DNA from: Hippea jasoniae
GTDB lineage: Bacteria > Campylobacterota_A > Desulfurellia > Desulfurellales > Hippeaceae
DNA: 64,000 nt
Assembly (NCBI RefSeq): GCF_000744435.1
Contig: NZ_JQLX01000011.1
Coordinates: forward strand, 62,001 to 126,000
Reading direction: 5' to 3'
The translations under genes and the position numbers were made by a program. A model generated the notes under the pieces. The model made no database searches, was not told where the DNA came from, and saw only the letters and a program-made list of their open reading frames with translations. This document shows positions 1 to 7,949 of this stretch, piece by piece; the stretch's first letter is position 1, and each line of letters starts with the position of its first letter.

Positions 1-675
1 TTCAATAATATTAGGCAAAAAGTCTCTCATACGGGAATAATTTCTATCCGATATTCCAATCGTATACACTTCCCCATCCACCACAAGAGATTCTGAACTA
101 ATTTGTGGTCCTTCAATATATTTTTCTACTATCAATTTTTTATCGGGAGAGTTACTTAAAGCATAAATATAATACTTTTCTAAACTATTAAAATTATCTA
201 CAAAATACACACCCCTGCCACCTGAATTATCAACAGGTTTAATTACTACAGGAAATCCTACTTTTCTAACAAACTCATTAATATCATTAATACAACCAAC
301 TGACCTATAATAAGGTATACTTACACCCAATTTTTCAAGCAACCTTTTAAACTTAAATTTGTTCTGGCTTAATTTTGCAGCATTTTTGTTGATTGTGTAA
401 TTAACGCCAAAGAAATCAGCTACATAGGCAATTATATATGGTATATCAACACCAAAAGCTATCACACCATCAACATTTTTTTTATAGACTTGAAGAAACT
501 TTGCTATTTGATCGATATGTTTTACACTTACATTATAAAATTCATCCGCATACCTTCTACCCAAGGCATCTGGGTTTCCGTCAAGAGCAATAACTTCCAA
601 TCCCATTTCTTTTGCTTTTAAAATACCCTCAACCTGATCTATACCGCAACCCAACACCAACAATCTATCTTTCAT
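1..675 (-). CDS. ATP-grasp ligase-like protein (C-terminal part beyond left edge)
   Basis: 225 codons are visible from an ATG that overlaps the stop of the NeuB-like gene (ATGA). Residues 1-90 look like a pre-ATP-grasp nucleotide-binding fold (LLVLGCGIDQVEG, then ALDGNPDALG). The ATP-binding lysine strand follows around residues 140-160 (GFPVVIKPVDNSGGRGV). A later segment, IGISDRNYSRM, is closely shared with the ATP-grasp gene at 3831-5060, so the two are paralogues. The metal-binding C-terminal part lies outside the window. ATP-grasp enzymes join a carboxylate to an amine or thiol through an acyl phosphate. The substrate here is unknown; the neighbours suggest a step in modifying a nonulosonic or amino sugar. 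A carbamoyl-phosphate-synthase-like annotation would reflect only the shared fold. Confidence 0.85.
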   Translation of the reverse strand, partial: MKDRLLVLGCGIDQVEGILKAKEMGLEVIALDGNPDALGRRYADEFYNVSVKHIDQIAKFLQVYKKNVDGVIAFGVDIPYIIAYVADFFGVNYTINKNAAKLSQNKFKFKRLLEKLGVSIPYYRSVGCINDINEFVRKVGFPVVIKPVDNSGGRGVYFVDNFNSLEKYYIYALSNSPDKKLIVEKYIEGPQISSESLVVDGEVYTIGISDRNYSRMRDFLPNIIE

Positions 676-1547
676 TTAATAGTCCAGTTAACCCTTAACT
701 CTTTTAAAGGTCTCAATCCATCTTCTGGATCTGCTCTCCACATTCTATCATCCATCTCACTTGCCTGAGGAACTTTTTCTCCATTACCATCAGCTTCAAA
801 TCCATCTCTCACCATTTTAATCATTCTTTCAACCCTATCTGGCAACCAGCAATGACCAAAACCAAACTCTTCTCCTTCTCCATCTATATCAAAATGAAAC
901 TCCACCATCTGTGCTCCCCATTTATGAATAGCTCTTAAAATTACTCCTTCATTTACTGAGTGATCAGACCATCCAAATTTTACAGTTACATTTCGATCGA
1001 CTTTTATTTCTCGTCTCATAGTTTCTATTGCTGAAAGGTTACAATCTTTTATGGGGGCGGGATATGCAGAAACACATTGCAAAATAGTTACATCTTTACA
1101 CCCATTAAAAGTTAAAGTGTCAACCGCATTTTGTATTTCGTTCAAAGTAGCCATACCAGTAGAAACAATTACAGGTTTTGATGTTTCGGCACATTTTTTA
1201 AACAAATCAAGCCACAAAAGTTCATAAGAAGCTATTTTGTAAGCATCGACATAAGGCTCTAACTCATCAACTGCTTCAAGATAAAAAGGTGTACAGATGA
1301 ATTTTATCCCGATATTTCTGCATTTCTCTGCTATATGAGGCAAAAAATCGACAGGTAACTCCCACCTAATTCTATCTCTATGCTTATGACTTTTTTCAAG
1401 TATTTCTTTTGCAAATAGCTTTTTTACTTTAAATAATTGGAATTTTACTGCATCGCAACCACATTCTTTAGCAACTTCTATAAATTTTAGGCATCTTGAC
1501 AAATCCCTATTATGATTACTTGAAACCTCAGCTACAAACTCTACCAT
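672..1547 (-). CDS. NeuB/PseI-like nonulosonate synthase lacking the SAF domain
   Basis: 291 residues covering the TIM-barrel domain of sialic/pseudaminic/legionaminic acid synthases, which condense PEP with a hexosamine in the cytoplasm. Seen: AEVSSNHNRDL at the N-terminus, KFQLFK, YKIASYELLWLDL, VIVSTGMATLNEI, GWSDHSVNEG, and EFHFD followed by GHCWLP, which keeps both expected metal-binding histidines. Family members are usually about 340-350 residues, with a C-terminal antifreeze-like (SAF) domain. Here the protein ends after a short MWRADPEDGLRPL tail, so that domain is missing. The SD AGAGGAA upstream lies inside a 14-bp tandem duplication. With pseB and pseC in the same run, a pseudaminate-like product is plausible, but substrate specificity cannot be read from the sequence. 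Confidence 0.85.
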   Translation of the reverse strand: MVEFVAEVSSNHNRDLSRCLKFIEVAKECGCDAVKFQLFKVKKLFAKEILEKSHKHRDRIRWELPVDFLPHIAEKCRNIGIKFICTPFYLEAVDELEPYVDAYKIASYELLWLDLFKKCAETSKPVIVSTGMATLNEIQNAVDTLTFNGCKDVTILQCVSAYPAPIKDCNLSAIETMRREIKVDRNVTVKFGWSDHSVNEGVILRAIHKWGAQMVEFHFDIDGEGEEFGFGHCWLPDRVERMIKMVRDGFEADGNGEKVPQASEMDDRMWRADPEDGLRPLKELRVNWTIK

Positions 1548-1552
1548 TTTTA

Positions 1553-1580
1553 TTTCCTCTATTTAATTTCCTCTATTTAA
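1553..1580. repeat. 14-bp tandem duplication containing the ribosome binding site
   Basis: Two exact adjacent copies of TTTCCTCTATTTAA (plus strand), so the NeuB-like gene has two copies of its AGAGGAA SD on the minus strand; only the proximal copy is at a normal distance from the ATG. It is seen directly in the sequence. Confidence 0.9.
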
Positions 1581-1627
1581 TTTAAGCCAAAAAAGCCCAA
1601 TACATATTCATTTTTATAAACCAGCCC

Positions 1628-2593
1628 TCATTTTCCAAAACTTGCTTTAGTTTCTACCAACCTCATCTCCACTGTAGGATTAGCAAATTCATTTCCTAAA
1701 TAAAAACTAACAAATAAATTTTCATTTACCTCTCCTAAATCACAATAACCTCCATCATACGGATTACCTTTATAGATTTCCACGATATGTATAGAAAAAT
1801 CTTTTTCTAAAGGATAAATAAAACCAATAGCAGAAACATTTTTAGCATATAAATATCTAAAAAATAAAACAAGTCTTGATTTAAAAACATAAGCCACAGG
1901 TGTATGAGCTTTTGAAAATAGTTTGACCGGGTTAGACCAGTTAAGCAAATCATCCGATTCGCTCATCCATATTCCAAAAGGTGGCTCATCCTCTCTCATA
2001 AAAATAAACCATCGATTGTTAAAACTAACAACGGAGCTTTCGTTTAACCTGTTTCCATTAAGCTTGGTAGGTAGATAAGAAAGCAATTCCCATTTTTGTG
2101 TATCCGTAACAAAAATAAGAGGTCTTTGCAATCCGTCTTTTTTTATAACACCATAGGCAGGAAAAATATACCCATACTTAGATTTAAAGGCTTTGCCATA
2201 AAAAGCAGATATGTCTATGCCATCAACTATGACTGGTTGTCTTTCGTAAAACTCGGGTGTTTCACTAAACGAAACATAGCAATCATTTTTTTGATTAGGA
2301 ATCCATATTCTTGTACACAAACTAAACAAATTATTATCAAGCTTAGAAACAATCGCATCCATCTCATTTTCACCATCAAACACAATTTTGCTATTTCCTC
2401 TATCTGCCAAGCAATCAGGAAAAGCAAGCAAATCCGAAACAGAAACCTTTACTCTCAATATTTTGCCATCAAATCCATGCACACAATTGTTTTGACTAAT
2501 CCCTTCTCTAAAATATATATACAAATGTCTATTGTCTTCAACAAATGTAGGAAAACTGTGATAATAACCTTTCTTGGATGGATAGATAAGCAT
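1628..2593 (-). CDS. Sialidase-fold (BNR-type beta-propeller) protein, cytosolic
   Basis: 321 residues with no signal peptide or membrane segment. The sequence is a series of short beta-blades rich in aromatic residues. Several pieces are typical of exo-sialidase or glycosidase propellers: HSFPTFVEDNRHLYIYFREG at the start, LNESSVVSFNNRWFIFMRED near residue 185, and SESDDLLNWSNP. No function is assigned with certainty. In a sugar-biosynthesis run it could act on a nucleotide-linked or free nonulosonate or on a glycoside intermediate, or be a non-catalytic sugar-binding protein. No convincing SD precedes the ATG, which follows an A/T-rich 14-bp repeat. Alternatives are a GH43/GH32-like five-bladed enzyme. 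Confidence 0.6.
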   Translation of the reverse strand: MLIYPSKKGYYHSFPTFVEDNRHLYIYFREGISQNNCVHGFDGKILRVKVSVSDLLAFPDCLADRGNSKIVFDGENEMDAIVSKLDNNLFSLCTRIWIPNQKNDCYVSFSETPEFYERQPVIVDGIDISAFYGKAFKSKYGYIFPAYGVIKKDGLQRPLIFVTDTQKWELLSYLPTKLNGNRLNESSVVSFNNRWFIFMREDEPPFGIWMSESDDLLNWSNPVKLFSKAHTPVAYVFKSRLVLFFRYLYAKNVSAIGFIYPLEKDFSIHIVEIYKGNPYDGGYCDLGEVNENLFVSFYLGNEFANPTVEMRLVETKASFGK

Positions 2594-2599
2594 TTTATT

Positions 2600-2637
2600 A
2601 AAATTAATTTTTCAAAATTAATTTTTCAAAATTAATT
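2600..2637. repeat. 14-bp tandem repeat, about 2.7 copies
   Basis: The unit AAAATTAATTTTTC occurs twice in full and once in part, spanning the stop codon of the Gfo/Idh gene and its spacer. On the minus strand each copy repeats the ATTTTGAAAAATTAA ending, so the repeat duplicates the terminal LILKN-stop codons of the oxidoreductase gene. Confidence 0.9.
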
Positions 2638-3841
2638 CATCTACTTTTACAATCGAAGAATCATTTTTGAGGCTTTTATCTGCAGCCTCCAAAACTGCAG
2701 TTACATTCCTGGATTCTCTGATTGTAGGTAATGTTTTTTCGAAAACCTGTATATTAGCGCCATTTTCTACAGCTAAAGCAGATTCCACAAATACCTTAAT
2801 GCTTTTAAACCCATATTTTACATCCAAACTTACTTCCCCGTTTAAATACTTGTTAAGATAAAAGAAATAAGGGTTCACAATACTTTGTCCTTTACCAACT
2901 AAAACAGTTTCAAACCCTCTATATCTCTGATCAGACACTATATAACCTTCAGTAGATATAATGTGAATCTCTTGATATGTCATCGATGAAGTTTCCGAAG
3001 GGTCCGACCAGCCAGCAATATGATATGAAACAAATTCGTTTCTATCCATATCTCTCCAGGTTACCTGAGTTTCTATAAGATCCGGTGTATCTATACCAAA
3101 TTCATTCTTAGCTACACCATACTGGCAAGTAGCTCTAACATTAATTGGAATAGCCTTTGTTATAAATCCTACAAGATGAATATAATGACATCCCAAATAA
3201 TGGTTTATATTATTATCTTTTACAATCCAATCTTTAAATATCGACAACATATCTCTTCTTTGCGTCATCCTGGTAAAAATGTGCTGGATTTTTCCATATT
3301 TACCTTTTTCATAATCATCCTTTAATATCAAATTAGCTTCATCATAAACCTTATGATAGTCTACCAATCCTAATACATTTGCCTCATATTGAGCTTCTAT
3401 TATTTCTTCTAAATCTTTTAGAGTTGTAACTGCAGGCTTTACAACCAAAAAATGGCATTTGTGCTTTATAGACTCTAAAATCATTTCTTTATGTAAATGA
3501 TCGGGTGTCGCTATTATAACTCCTTTCGGTGCCGGTAAACGCTCTAAAGCCTCTTTATAAGCATTGCTATCTAATTTACTATCTTTTGGAAACAATCTAA
3601 TATCAGTATCCCAGCCAAAAGTTTCATTCATCAGCTTAAGTTTTTCTCGTAATTTAGGAAATTTTTTGCCATTACGAGCAGCTAAATAAACCCTTCCAAC
3701 CAAGCCTTGCTTTTTGAGCTCAAGAATAGATGGAAGAATAACACCAAAATCTTTATCGGTTTCCTTTTTTCCCTCCAAAACCGTAGAACCAGTAGCATAA
3801 TGACCGTTTCCTATTATTAAAATGTTCAATTTATCTTTCAT
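2618..3841 (-). CDS. Gfo/Idh/MocA family oxidoreductase
   Basis: About 407 residues. The N-terminal Rossmann fold binds NAD(P) (LNILIIGNGHYATGS near residue 5, GVIIATPDHLHKEMI near 115). HFLVVKPAVT holds the lysine of the EKP-type motif, and the C-terminal alpha/beta domain carries NHYLGCHYIHLVGF. The family oxidises or reduces sugar hydroxyls, often on nucleotide sugars. The ATG at 3841 is chosen because GAGG lies six bases upstream; a TTG at 3853 is possible but contains that SD. The gene overlaps the upstream ATP-grasp gene by 11 bases, so the two are probably translationally coupled. The substrate is unknown; context suggests a modified hexosamine or nonulosonate. Confidence 0.85.
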   Translation of the reverse strand: MKDKLNILIIGNGHYATGSTVLEGKKETDKDFGVILPSILELKKQGLVGRVYLAARNGKKFPKLREKLKLMNETFGWDTDIRLFPKDSKLDSNAYKEALERLPAPKGVIIATPDHLHKEMILESIKHKCHFLVVKPAVTTLKDLEEIIEAQYEANVLGLVDYHKVYDEANLILKDDYEKGKYGKIQHIFTRMTQRRDMLSIFKDWIVKDNNINHYLGCHYIHLVGFITKAIPINVRATCQYGVAKNEFGIDTPDLIETQVTWRDMDRNEFVSYHIAGWSDPSETSSMTYQEIHIISTEGYIVSDQRYRGFETVLVGKGQSIVNPYFFYLNKYLNGEVSLDVKYGFKSIKVFVESALAVENGANIQVFEKTLPTIRESRNVTAVLEAADKSLKNDSSIVKVDELILKN

Positions 3842-5060
3842 CTTCGACCTCAATTGATATAAGTTTTACTGCATTTTCACACCTTCTAACAGCTTGCTCT
3901 AATGTATCTCCCTCTGCTATTAAATGACCTATTCTTTCAGAATGATTAGTAGCCTTTCTTATTTTCTGACCTATTTTAGGAAGATTAAATAAACCAAGCA
4001 TTCTAACCCCTGGCATTTGAGCCGCTTTGTTCACACCATGAATGCCCTTAAAAATACCGTCTTTTGTTGGAATTATATATCTCTGGCAAGCCGCCTTTTC
4101 AAACTTTGGATGAAAACATTCTTCATTTATTGGTAAGTTCACACTCATTTTAATTAAGGGTTTTAAGATATTAATACCGGTTGCTATAGGAACAGTACCT
4201 GAACAAAACCAACCACCACTTGTTCGTGCTGCCATCTCTATTATATACACTTTACCATCTTTAATTAATATATCCCCTTTTGCAACCCCCCAGTTAATAC
4301 CCAAAGATTTTATAGCCAGCTCTACCACTTCTGCAACCTTACTTTTCTCCTCTTTAGATATCGTCGAAGGAACACTATGACCATCTTCCACAAAATATGG
4401 TTCAAACTCCTTTAACCTTGAATAATTTCTATCAGCAAAACCGGTTGTAATTATCCTTCCATTATAAATTACTGATTCCGTACTTATCTGCTTGCCATCT
4501 AAAAATTCTTCAATCAAAACTTTTCTTTCTTGCTTTGCATAACTCAAAACCTCTTCAAAAGAACTTTCAAGCTCTACTACATGAGAGATTTTTTTAACAC
4601 CACGAGCTCCTGCATTATCGATAGGCTTAACCACGCAAGGAAAACCTATTTTTTTAACTTTCCTTTTAGCTTCTGCAAGATCTCTCGCATATTCAAATTT
4701 AGGCACATTAATTCCATATTCTTTCAAACATTGAATTCTTTTAAGTTTATTTGTGGCTCTTTCTGCAGCCTGAGGATCCAAACCAGGTAAACCCAAAACT
4801 TTAGCAACCTTAGCAACTACCTGAGGTATCTCAACGGCGTGTGTAAATACACCATTAATATTGTATTTTTTGCCTATTTCTATCATCTTTTCACTATCTT
4901 TAATGTCTGCAACTATTCCAACATCAGATAGCCTCAAACCAATCGCATTGGGGTTACCATCAACAGCAATTACCCTTAATCCTATATCTCTTGCTATTTT
5001 TATTGCCGCAGCCTGCTCAATACCAGCACCAAGAATTAGAATTGTTTTTATTTTATTCAT
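3831..5060 (-). CDS. ATP-grasp ligase-like protein
   Basis: 409 residues. N-terminal dinucleotide-type fold (ILILGAGIEQAAA, then AVDGNPNAIG), central ATP-grasp domain (GFPCVVKPIDNAGARGV near residue 140; VLIEEFLDGKQISTES near 185), and a metal-binding strand with YIIEMAARTSGG near residue 275. A C-terminal region after about residue 320 resembles the small domain that follows ATP-grasp in PurK/PurT-like or amino-acid ligases. The segment FADRNYSRLKEFEP matches the partial paralogue at the left edge. It probably couples ATP hydrolysis to amide-bond formation on a sugar or amino acid of the island. No symbol is justified. Confidence 0.88.
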   Translation of the reverse strand: MNKIKTILILGAGIEQAAAIKIARDIGLRVIAVDGNPNAIGLRLSDVGIVADIKDSEKMIEIGKKYNINGVFTHAVEIPQVVAKVAKVLGLPGLDPQAAERATNKLKRIQCLKEYGINVPKFEYARDLAEAKRKVKKIGFPCVVKPIDNAGARGVKKISHVVELESSFEEVLSYAKQERKVLIEEFLDGKQISTESVIYNGRIITTGFADRNYSRLKEFEPYFVEDGHSVPSTISKEEKSKVAEVVELAIKSLGINWGVAKGDILIKDGKVYIIEMAARTSGGWFCSGTVPIATGINILKPLIKMSVNLPINEECFHPKFEKAACQRYIIPTKDGIFKGIHGVNKAAQMPGVRMLGLFNLPKIGQKIRKATNHSERIGHLIAEGDTLEQAVRRCENAVKLISIEVEDER

Positions 5061-5063
5061 GCA

Positions 5064-5627
5064 CTAAAACTTCCTTCTGCGACAATGTCTTCCGGGTGGT
5101 TGTTTATAATACTTGATGTTTTTATTAGCATTAGTTCTATAAACTATAGATATATAAAAGAATACTATCGTTAGCACTAAAAATGATAATAGCAAAACAC
5201 CATTTACGCTTGACAACTGTAAACCATTTTGCTCTCCAAAAAACACAACAATGACAACAATTACTGCGTTAAGCAACGAAAATGACAAAAGAAACAATAT
5301 ATTTTCTAACTTCTTGATATTTTCTAATCCAAAGATTGCTTTATTGCATAAAAAAAACAAAGCACTCACAGGACCATGATATAACAACCACAAAATAATC
5401 ATACAAATAAACAAATAGCAAAAACACATAAATAATAATGCAAGAAATCCAAGAGTTTCTACAAAATTAATCTTAAGAATAATTACAGATACAACTGCTG
5501 CACTCATAGCTGCAAGTAATCCTAATCCAGCAAATACCCTGCTCAACACAAAGTTTACTTCCGAAAAATCCATTGAGTATTGTGTTAATTTACCAAAATC
5601 ACTTCTCCTTAAAAAATTATTACTCAA
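5064..5627 (-). CDS. Hypothetical four-helix membrane protein
   Basis: 187 residues; I do not recognise a family. Four hydrophobic segments are visible at roughly 31-51, 58-83, 110-131 and 142-163, followed by a basic tail (KQPPGRHCRRRKF). The start is a TTG with AAAGGG about eight bases upstream. The frame stays open further upstream (to about 5684) but has no ATG, GTG or TTG there, so the true start is uncertain. It lies three bases upstream of the ATP-grasp gene. It could be a small membrane partner in surface-sugar export or assembly, but nothing in the sequence proves it. Confidence 0.6.
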   Translation of the reverse strand: MSNNFLRRSDFGKLTQYSMDFSEVNFVLSRVFAGLGLLAAMSAAVVSVIILKINFVETLGFLALLFMCFCYLFICMIILWLLYHGPVSALFFLCNKAIFGLENIKKLENILFLLSFSLLNAVIVVIVVFFGEQNGLQLSSVNGVLLLSFLVLTIVFFYISIVYRTNANKNIKYYKQPPGRHCRRRKF

Positions 5628-5688
5628 CAGTGAAACCCTTTCAATTTCATCGCTATCATCAAATATTTTCCAAGAAAAAACAGCTTAC

Positions 5689-5898
5689 CTAATAATAATT
5701 CACCAAAAAGCACAAAACCTCACCCAAAACAAATGTTATAACAAAATAAAGTGCACACCAATTTTTTAAATCAAATATACCTATATTTCCATTACCAAAT
5801 AACAACAAAGAAAACATTTTAACAGCCAAAACACCGATAACAAATACAGAAATTACCCTATAAAGGGCTGTTTTAAGAAAAACAGATAAGCCGTCCAT
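5689..5898 (-). CDS. Small membrane protein, possibly DUF2061-like
   Basis: 69 residues with two predicted transmembrane helices (RVISVFVIGVLAVKMFSLLL and CALYFVITFVLGEVLCFLV). The KTALYRVISVF start and the two-helix layout recall small DUF2061 proteins, a weak resemblance judged by eye. The ATG shares one base with the stop of the upstream methyltransferase gene (TAATG), so it is translationally coupled to it and probably real. Function unknown. Confidence 0.6.
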   Translation of the reverse strand: MDGLSVFLKTALYRVISVFVIGVLAVKMFSLLLFGNGNIGIFDLKNWCALYFVITFVLGEVLCFLVNYY

Positions 5899-6578
5899 TA
5901 TTTAAATCCTACCTTTTTAGCTACAATAAACCAATGTGCAATAACTCTTTTCTTATCTTCAAAAGTTGTGCGAGTTTTATGTCCATAATTTATTATCTTA
6001 AAATTTCCCAAGATTGAAGGCAAATCCGATTCTGAAAAATACTTAAACAACATTCCTTTACTTTCAAAAGCTTGTGATTCCTGAAGTTTATCCCCGTGCT
6101 CTCTTTTATATTCTGAATCTTCAGTAGATCTAAGGGTCAAAGCTAAAAGTCCTCCCTCCTTAAGTATTCTATGCATTTCTTTTATGGCTTTTTTTAACTC
6201 TTCAGTATCTAAATAATGCAATACCCCCCAGCATAAAATTGCATCGAAACTATTATTATTAAAAGGCATATTCTTTATATCACCCTGCATAATTTTTAAT
6301 TTATCATTTATGTTTTCTTTAAAATTATTTACCAAAGATTTTAATATACCCAATGCTGTTTCTGATGTATCAACAGCAGTTACGCTAAATCCTTCCCTCA
6401 ACAATGCCAAAGTATGCCTTCCACTTCCACACCCAACATCTAAAACACTTTTTACATTCCTCGGCAAAAAAAATTTCTTTATAATTCTCACAACCTCTTC
6501 ATCGGGGTATACCAAATAATTTCTCTCTTTTTTATTCCACTTATATACTTCTTCCCACAGTTCGATATTATGTTTCAT
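5898..6578 (-). CDS. Class I SAM-dependent methyltransferase
   Basis: 226 residues with a standard Rossmann methyltransferase core. Motif I is VLDVGCGSGRHTLALL near residue 40. An acidic ribose-binding position follows in AVDTSETALG. IMQGDIKNMPF and ILCWGVLHYLDTEEL are the later motifs, and EMHRILKEGGLLALTLR is the post-core strand. It resembles UbiE/Methyltransf_11 enzymes. GAGGAG precedes the ATG. The substrate is unknown; in this island O- or N-methylation of the sugar is the simplest idea. Confidence 0.85.
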   Translation of the reverse strand: MKHNIELWEEVYKWNKKERNYLVYPDEEVVRIIKKFFLPRNVKSVLDVGCGSGRHTLALLREGFSVTAVDTSETALGILKSLVNNFKENINDKLKIMQGDIKNMPFNNNSFDAILCWGVLHYLDTEELKKAIKEMHRILKEGGLLALTLRSTEDSEYKREHGDKLQESQAFESKGMLFKYFSESDLPSILGNFKIINYGHKTRTTFEDKKRVIAHWFIVAKKVGFK

Positions 6579-6601
6579 TTTGCACTCCTCTAAATAATTT
6601 A

Positions 6602-6727
6602 TTACTTAAACTCATACTTTTCAAAAATACTCACAAGCAGTGATAAGCTTTGAGGTAACATTGCAATATTATACATTACACTAATAGAATAAAAAGGCTT
6701 TAAGATAACTAATTTTTTAATATGCTT
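6602..6727 (-). other. Open stretch between genes, possible gene remnant
   Basis: The 147-base gap between the third ATP-grasp gene and the methyltransferase holds a frame with no stop for about 41 codons. Its translation looks protein-like (KKLVILKPFYSISVMYNIAM, then LPQSLSLLVSIFEKYEFK). The only ATG would give a 24-residue peptide and has no SD. It may be the tail of a decayed gene; weak evidence. Confidence 0.25.
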
Positions 6728-7886
6728 AACCAACCCTAATCCACCTTTCAAATTCTGAAACCTTCAAATCTAATTCATCGATAGTTGAAGCTTGAAAAAC
6801 TACAGCACCTATGCGATGTTCATCATTCATTTCAGCAACCAAACCATTAAAATTAACCTCAACTCCACCAAAATATTCTCTTATATATTTAAAATCTATA
6901 GGCTTATTTTTTACTTCCGATTCCAATAAAAAGCGTAGATATGTAGGAATTACCAAAGATTTAGGAGCCTTAGGTGACTCTCCGACTGCTAAATTTATCG
7001 CATTTTCAATTATATCATAATTTAAACTGTAAGGTATTAATACATCCGGTACACCATCCCCGCCCAAATCTAAATGAACTTCTATAATATAGGCTTTATT
7101 ACCATCAAATTTCATAGAAGTCTGAACTAATGAATTATTAATCCCCATTTTACTAATAAAATCATACTGCACTCTTTTTATCTCTTCCTCGCAATTACAA
7201 GAGACTGGAATTCTCCAACCCAATCCATAAAAGAATGGCTCTCCAGAGTTAATTTCTTCGATAGTCGCAACATGAATTATTTTATTCTCAAATACCCAAT
7301 CAATAGAAATTACATCGATCCCTTTAATAAACTGCTCAATTGAAACACATCTATTTTCACTTACACTCATGGCTGCCTCTACAGCACACAAAAGAGAATC
7401 ATACCCCTCAACCTTACTCATGCCAGTATGTGTTTTGAAACATATAGACGGCTTCACGAAAAATGGTGGAGAAAAATCTATGTTTAACTCTGTTTCCTTT
7501 GAAACTACTTTAACTTTTGGGGCAGGAACACCTATTTTATTTAATTTAGAAATTAATTTACCTTTATCAACTACAGTTTCTGCAATATCTTGCGACACAT
7601 ATCTCAATTCAAAATATTCTGCAATTTTTGCTGTTGTAATGACCGGAATGCCAGAACTCTTAGTTATTATACCGCAAAAATTCCACCCATTCTTTATTCT
7701 TTCTAATTTTTCAATGACAGCATTAGCATTATGCGTACTTTCAATTATACACTCATCACAAAATTTAAACCCTTCGGCCTTCGGATTTCTATCAACACAT
7801 ATCACGGAAAATCCTTTATTTCTTATTTTCCTTATAAGTGATATCTGCGATTTGCCTGCCGCTATAGTAATAATTGCGTTTTTCAT
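6726..7886 (-). CDS. ATP-grasp domain protein (divergent third copy)
   Basis: 386 residues. N-terminal fold with AIITIAAGKSQISLI and CVDRNPKAEGF, then an ATP-grasp core (PPFFVKPSICFKTHTGMSKV near residue 140; CVSIEQFIKGIDVISIDWVF near 185; AYIIEVHLDLGGDGVPDVLI near 270). It differs clearly from the two paralogues at 1-675 and 3831-5060: the glycine-rich loop is unusual and the ISIDW strand replaces STES. It is probably an ATP-dependent carboxylate-amine ligase with another substrate. It is co-directional with the whole island; the gap upstream holds only a 19-codon ORF. Confidence 0.85.
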   Translation of the reverse strand: MKNAIITIAAGKSQISLIRKIRNKGFSVICVDRNPKAEGFKFCDECIIESTHNANAVIEKLERIKNGWNFCGIITKSSGIPVITTAKIAEYFELRYVSQDIAETVVDKGKLISKLNKIGVPAPKVKVVSKETELNIDFSPPFFVKPSICFKTHTGMSKVEGYDSLLCAVEAAMSVSENRCVSIEQFIKGIDVISIDWVFENKIIHVATIEEINSGEPFFYGLGWRIPVSCNCEEEIKRVQYDFISKMGINNSLVQTSMKFDGNKAYIIEVHLDLGGDGVPDVLIPYSLNYDIIENAINLAVGESPKAPKSLVIPTYLRFLLESEVKNKPIDFKYIREYFGGVEVNFNGLVAEMNDEHRIGAVVFQASTIDELDLKVSEFERWIRVG

Positions 7887-7889
7887 ACA

Positions 7890-7949
7890 CTAATTATTTA
7901 ACATTTTGTCGATGTTGCATAACTTATTTATTACAACAAATTTTTCCAT
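7890..7949 (-). CDS. Possible 19-residue peptide filling the gap between two genes
   Basis: An ATG directly follows the TAG stop of the upstream methyltransferase gene, and a 20-codon frame (MEKFVVINKLCNIDKMLNN) ends just before the ATP-grasp gene. It fits the gap exactly. There is no clear SD, but termination-reinitiation is possible. It may equally be chance or the leftover start of a lost gene. Confidence 0.2.
   Translation of the reverse strand: MEKFVVINKLCNIDKMLNN

Noticed and set aside
2096-2635. 179-codon frame opposite the sialidase-fold gene
   Set aside because: Composition is dominated by Ile, Lys, Asn and Arg with no recognisable motifs, and the opposite frame has clear protein features.
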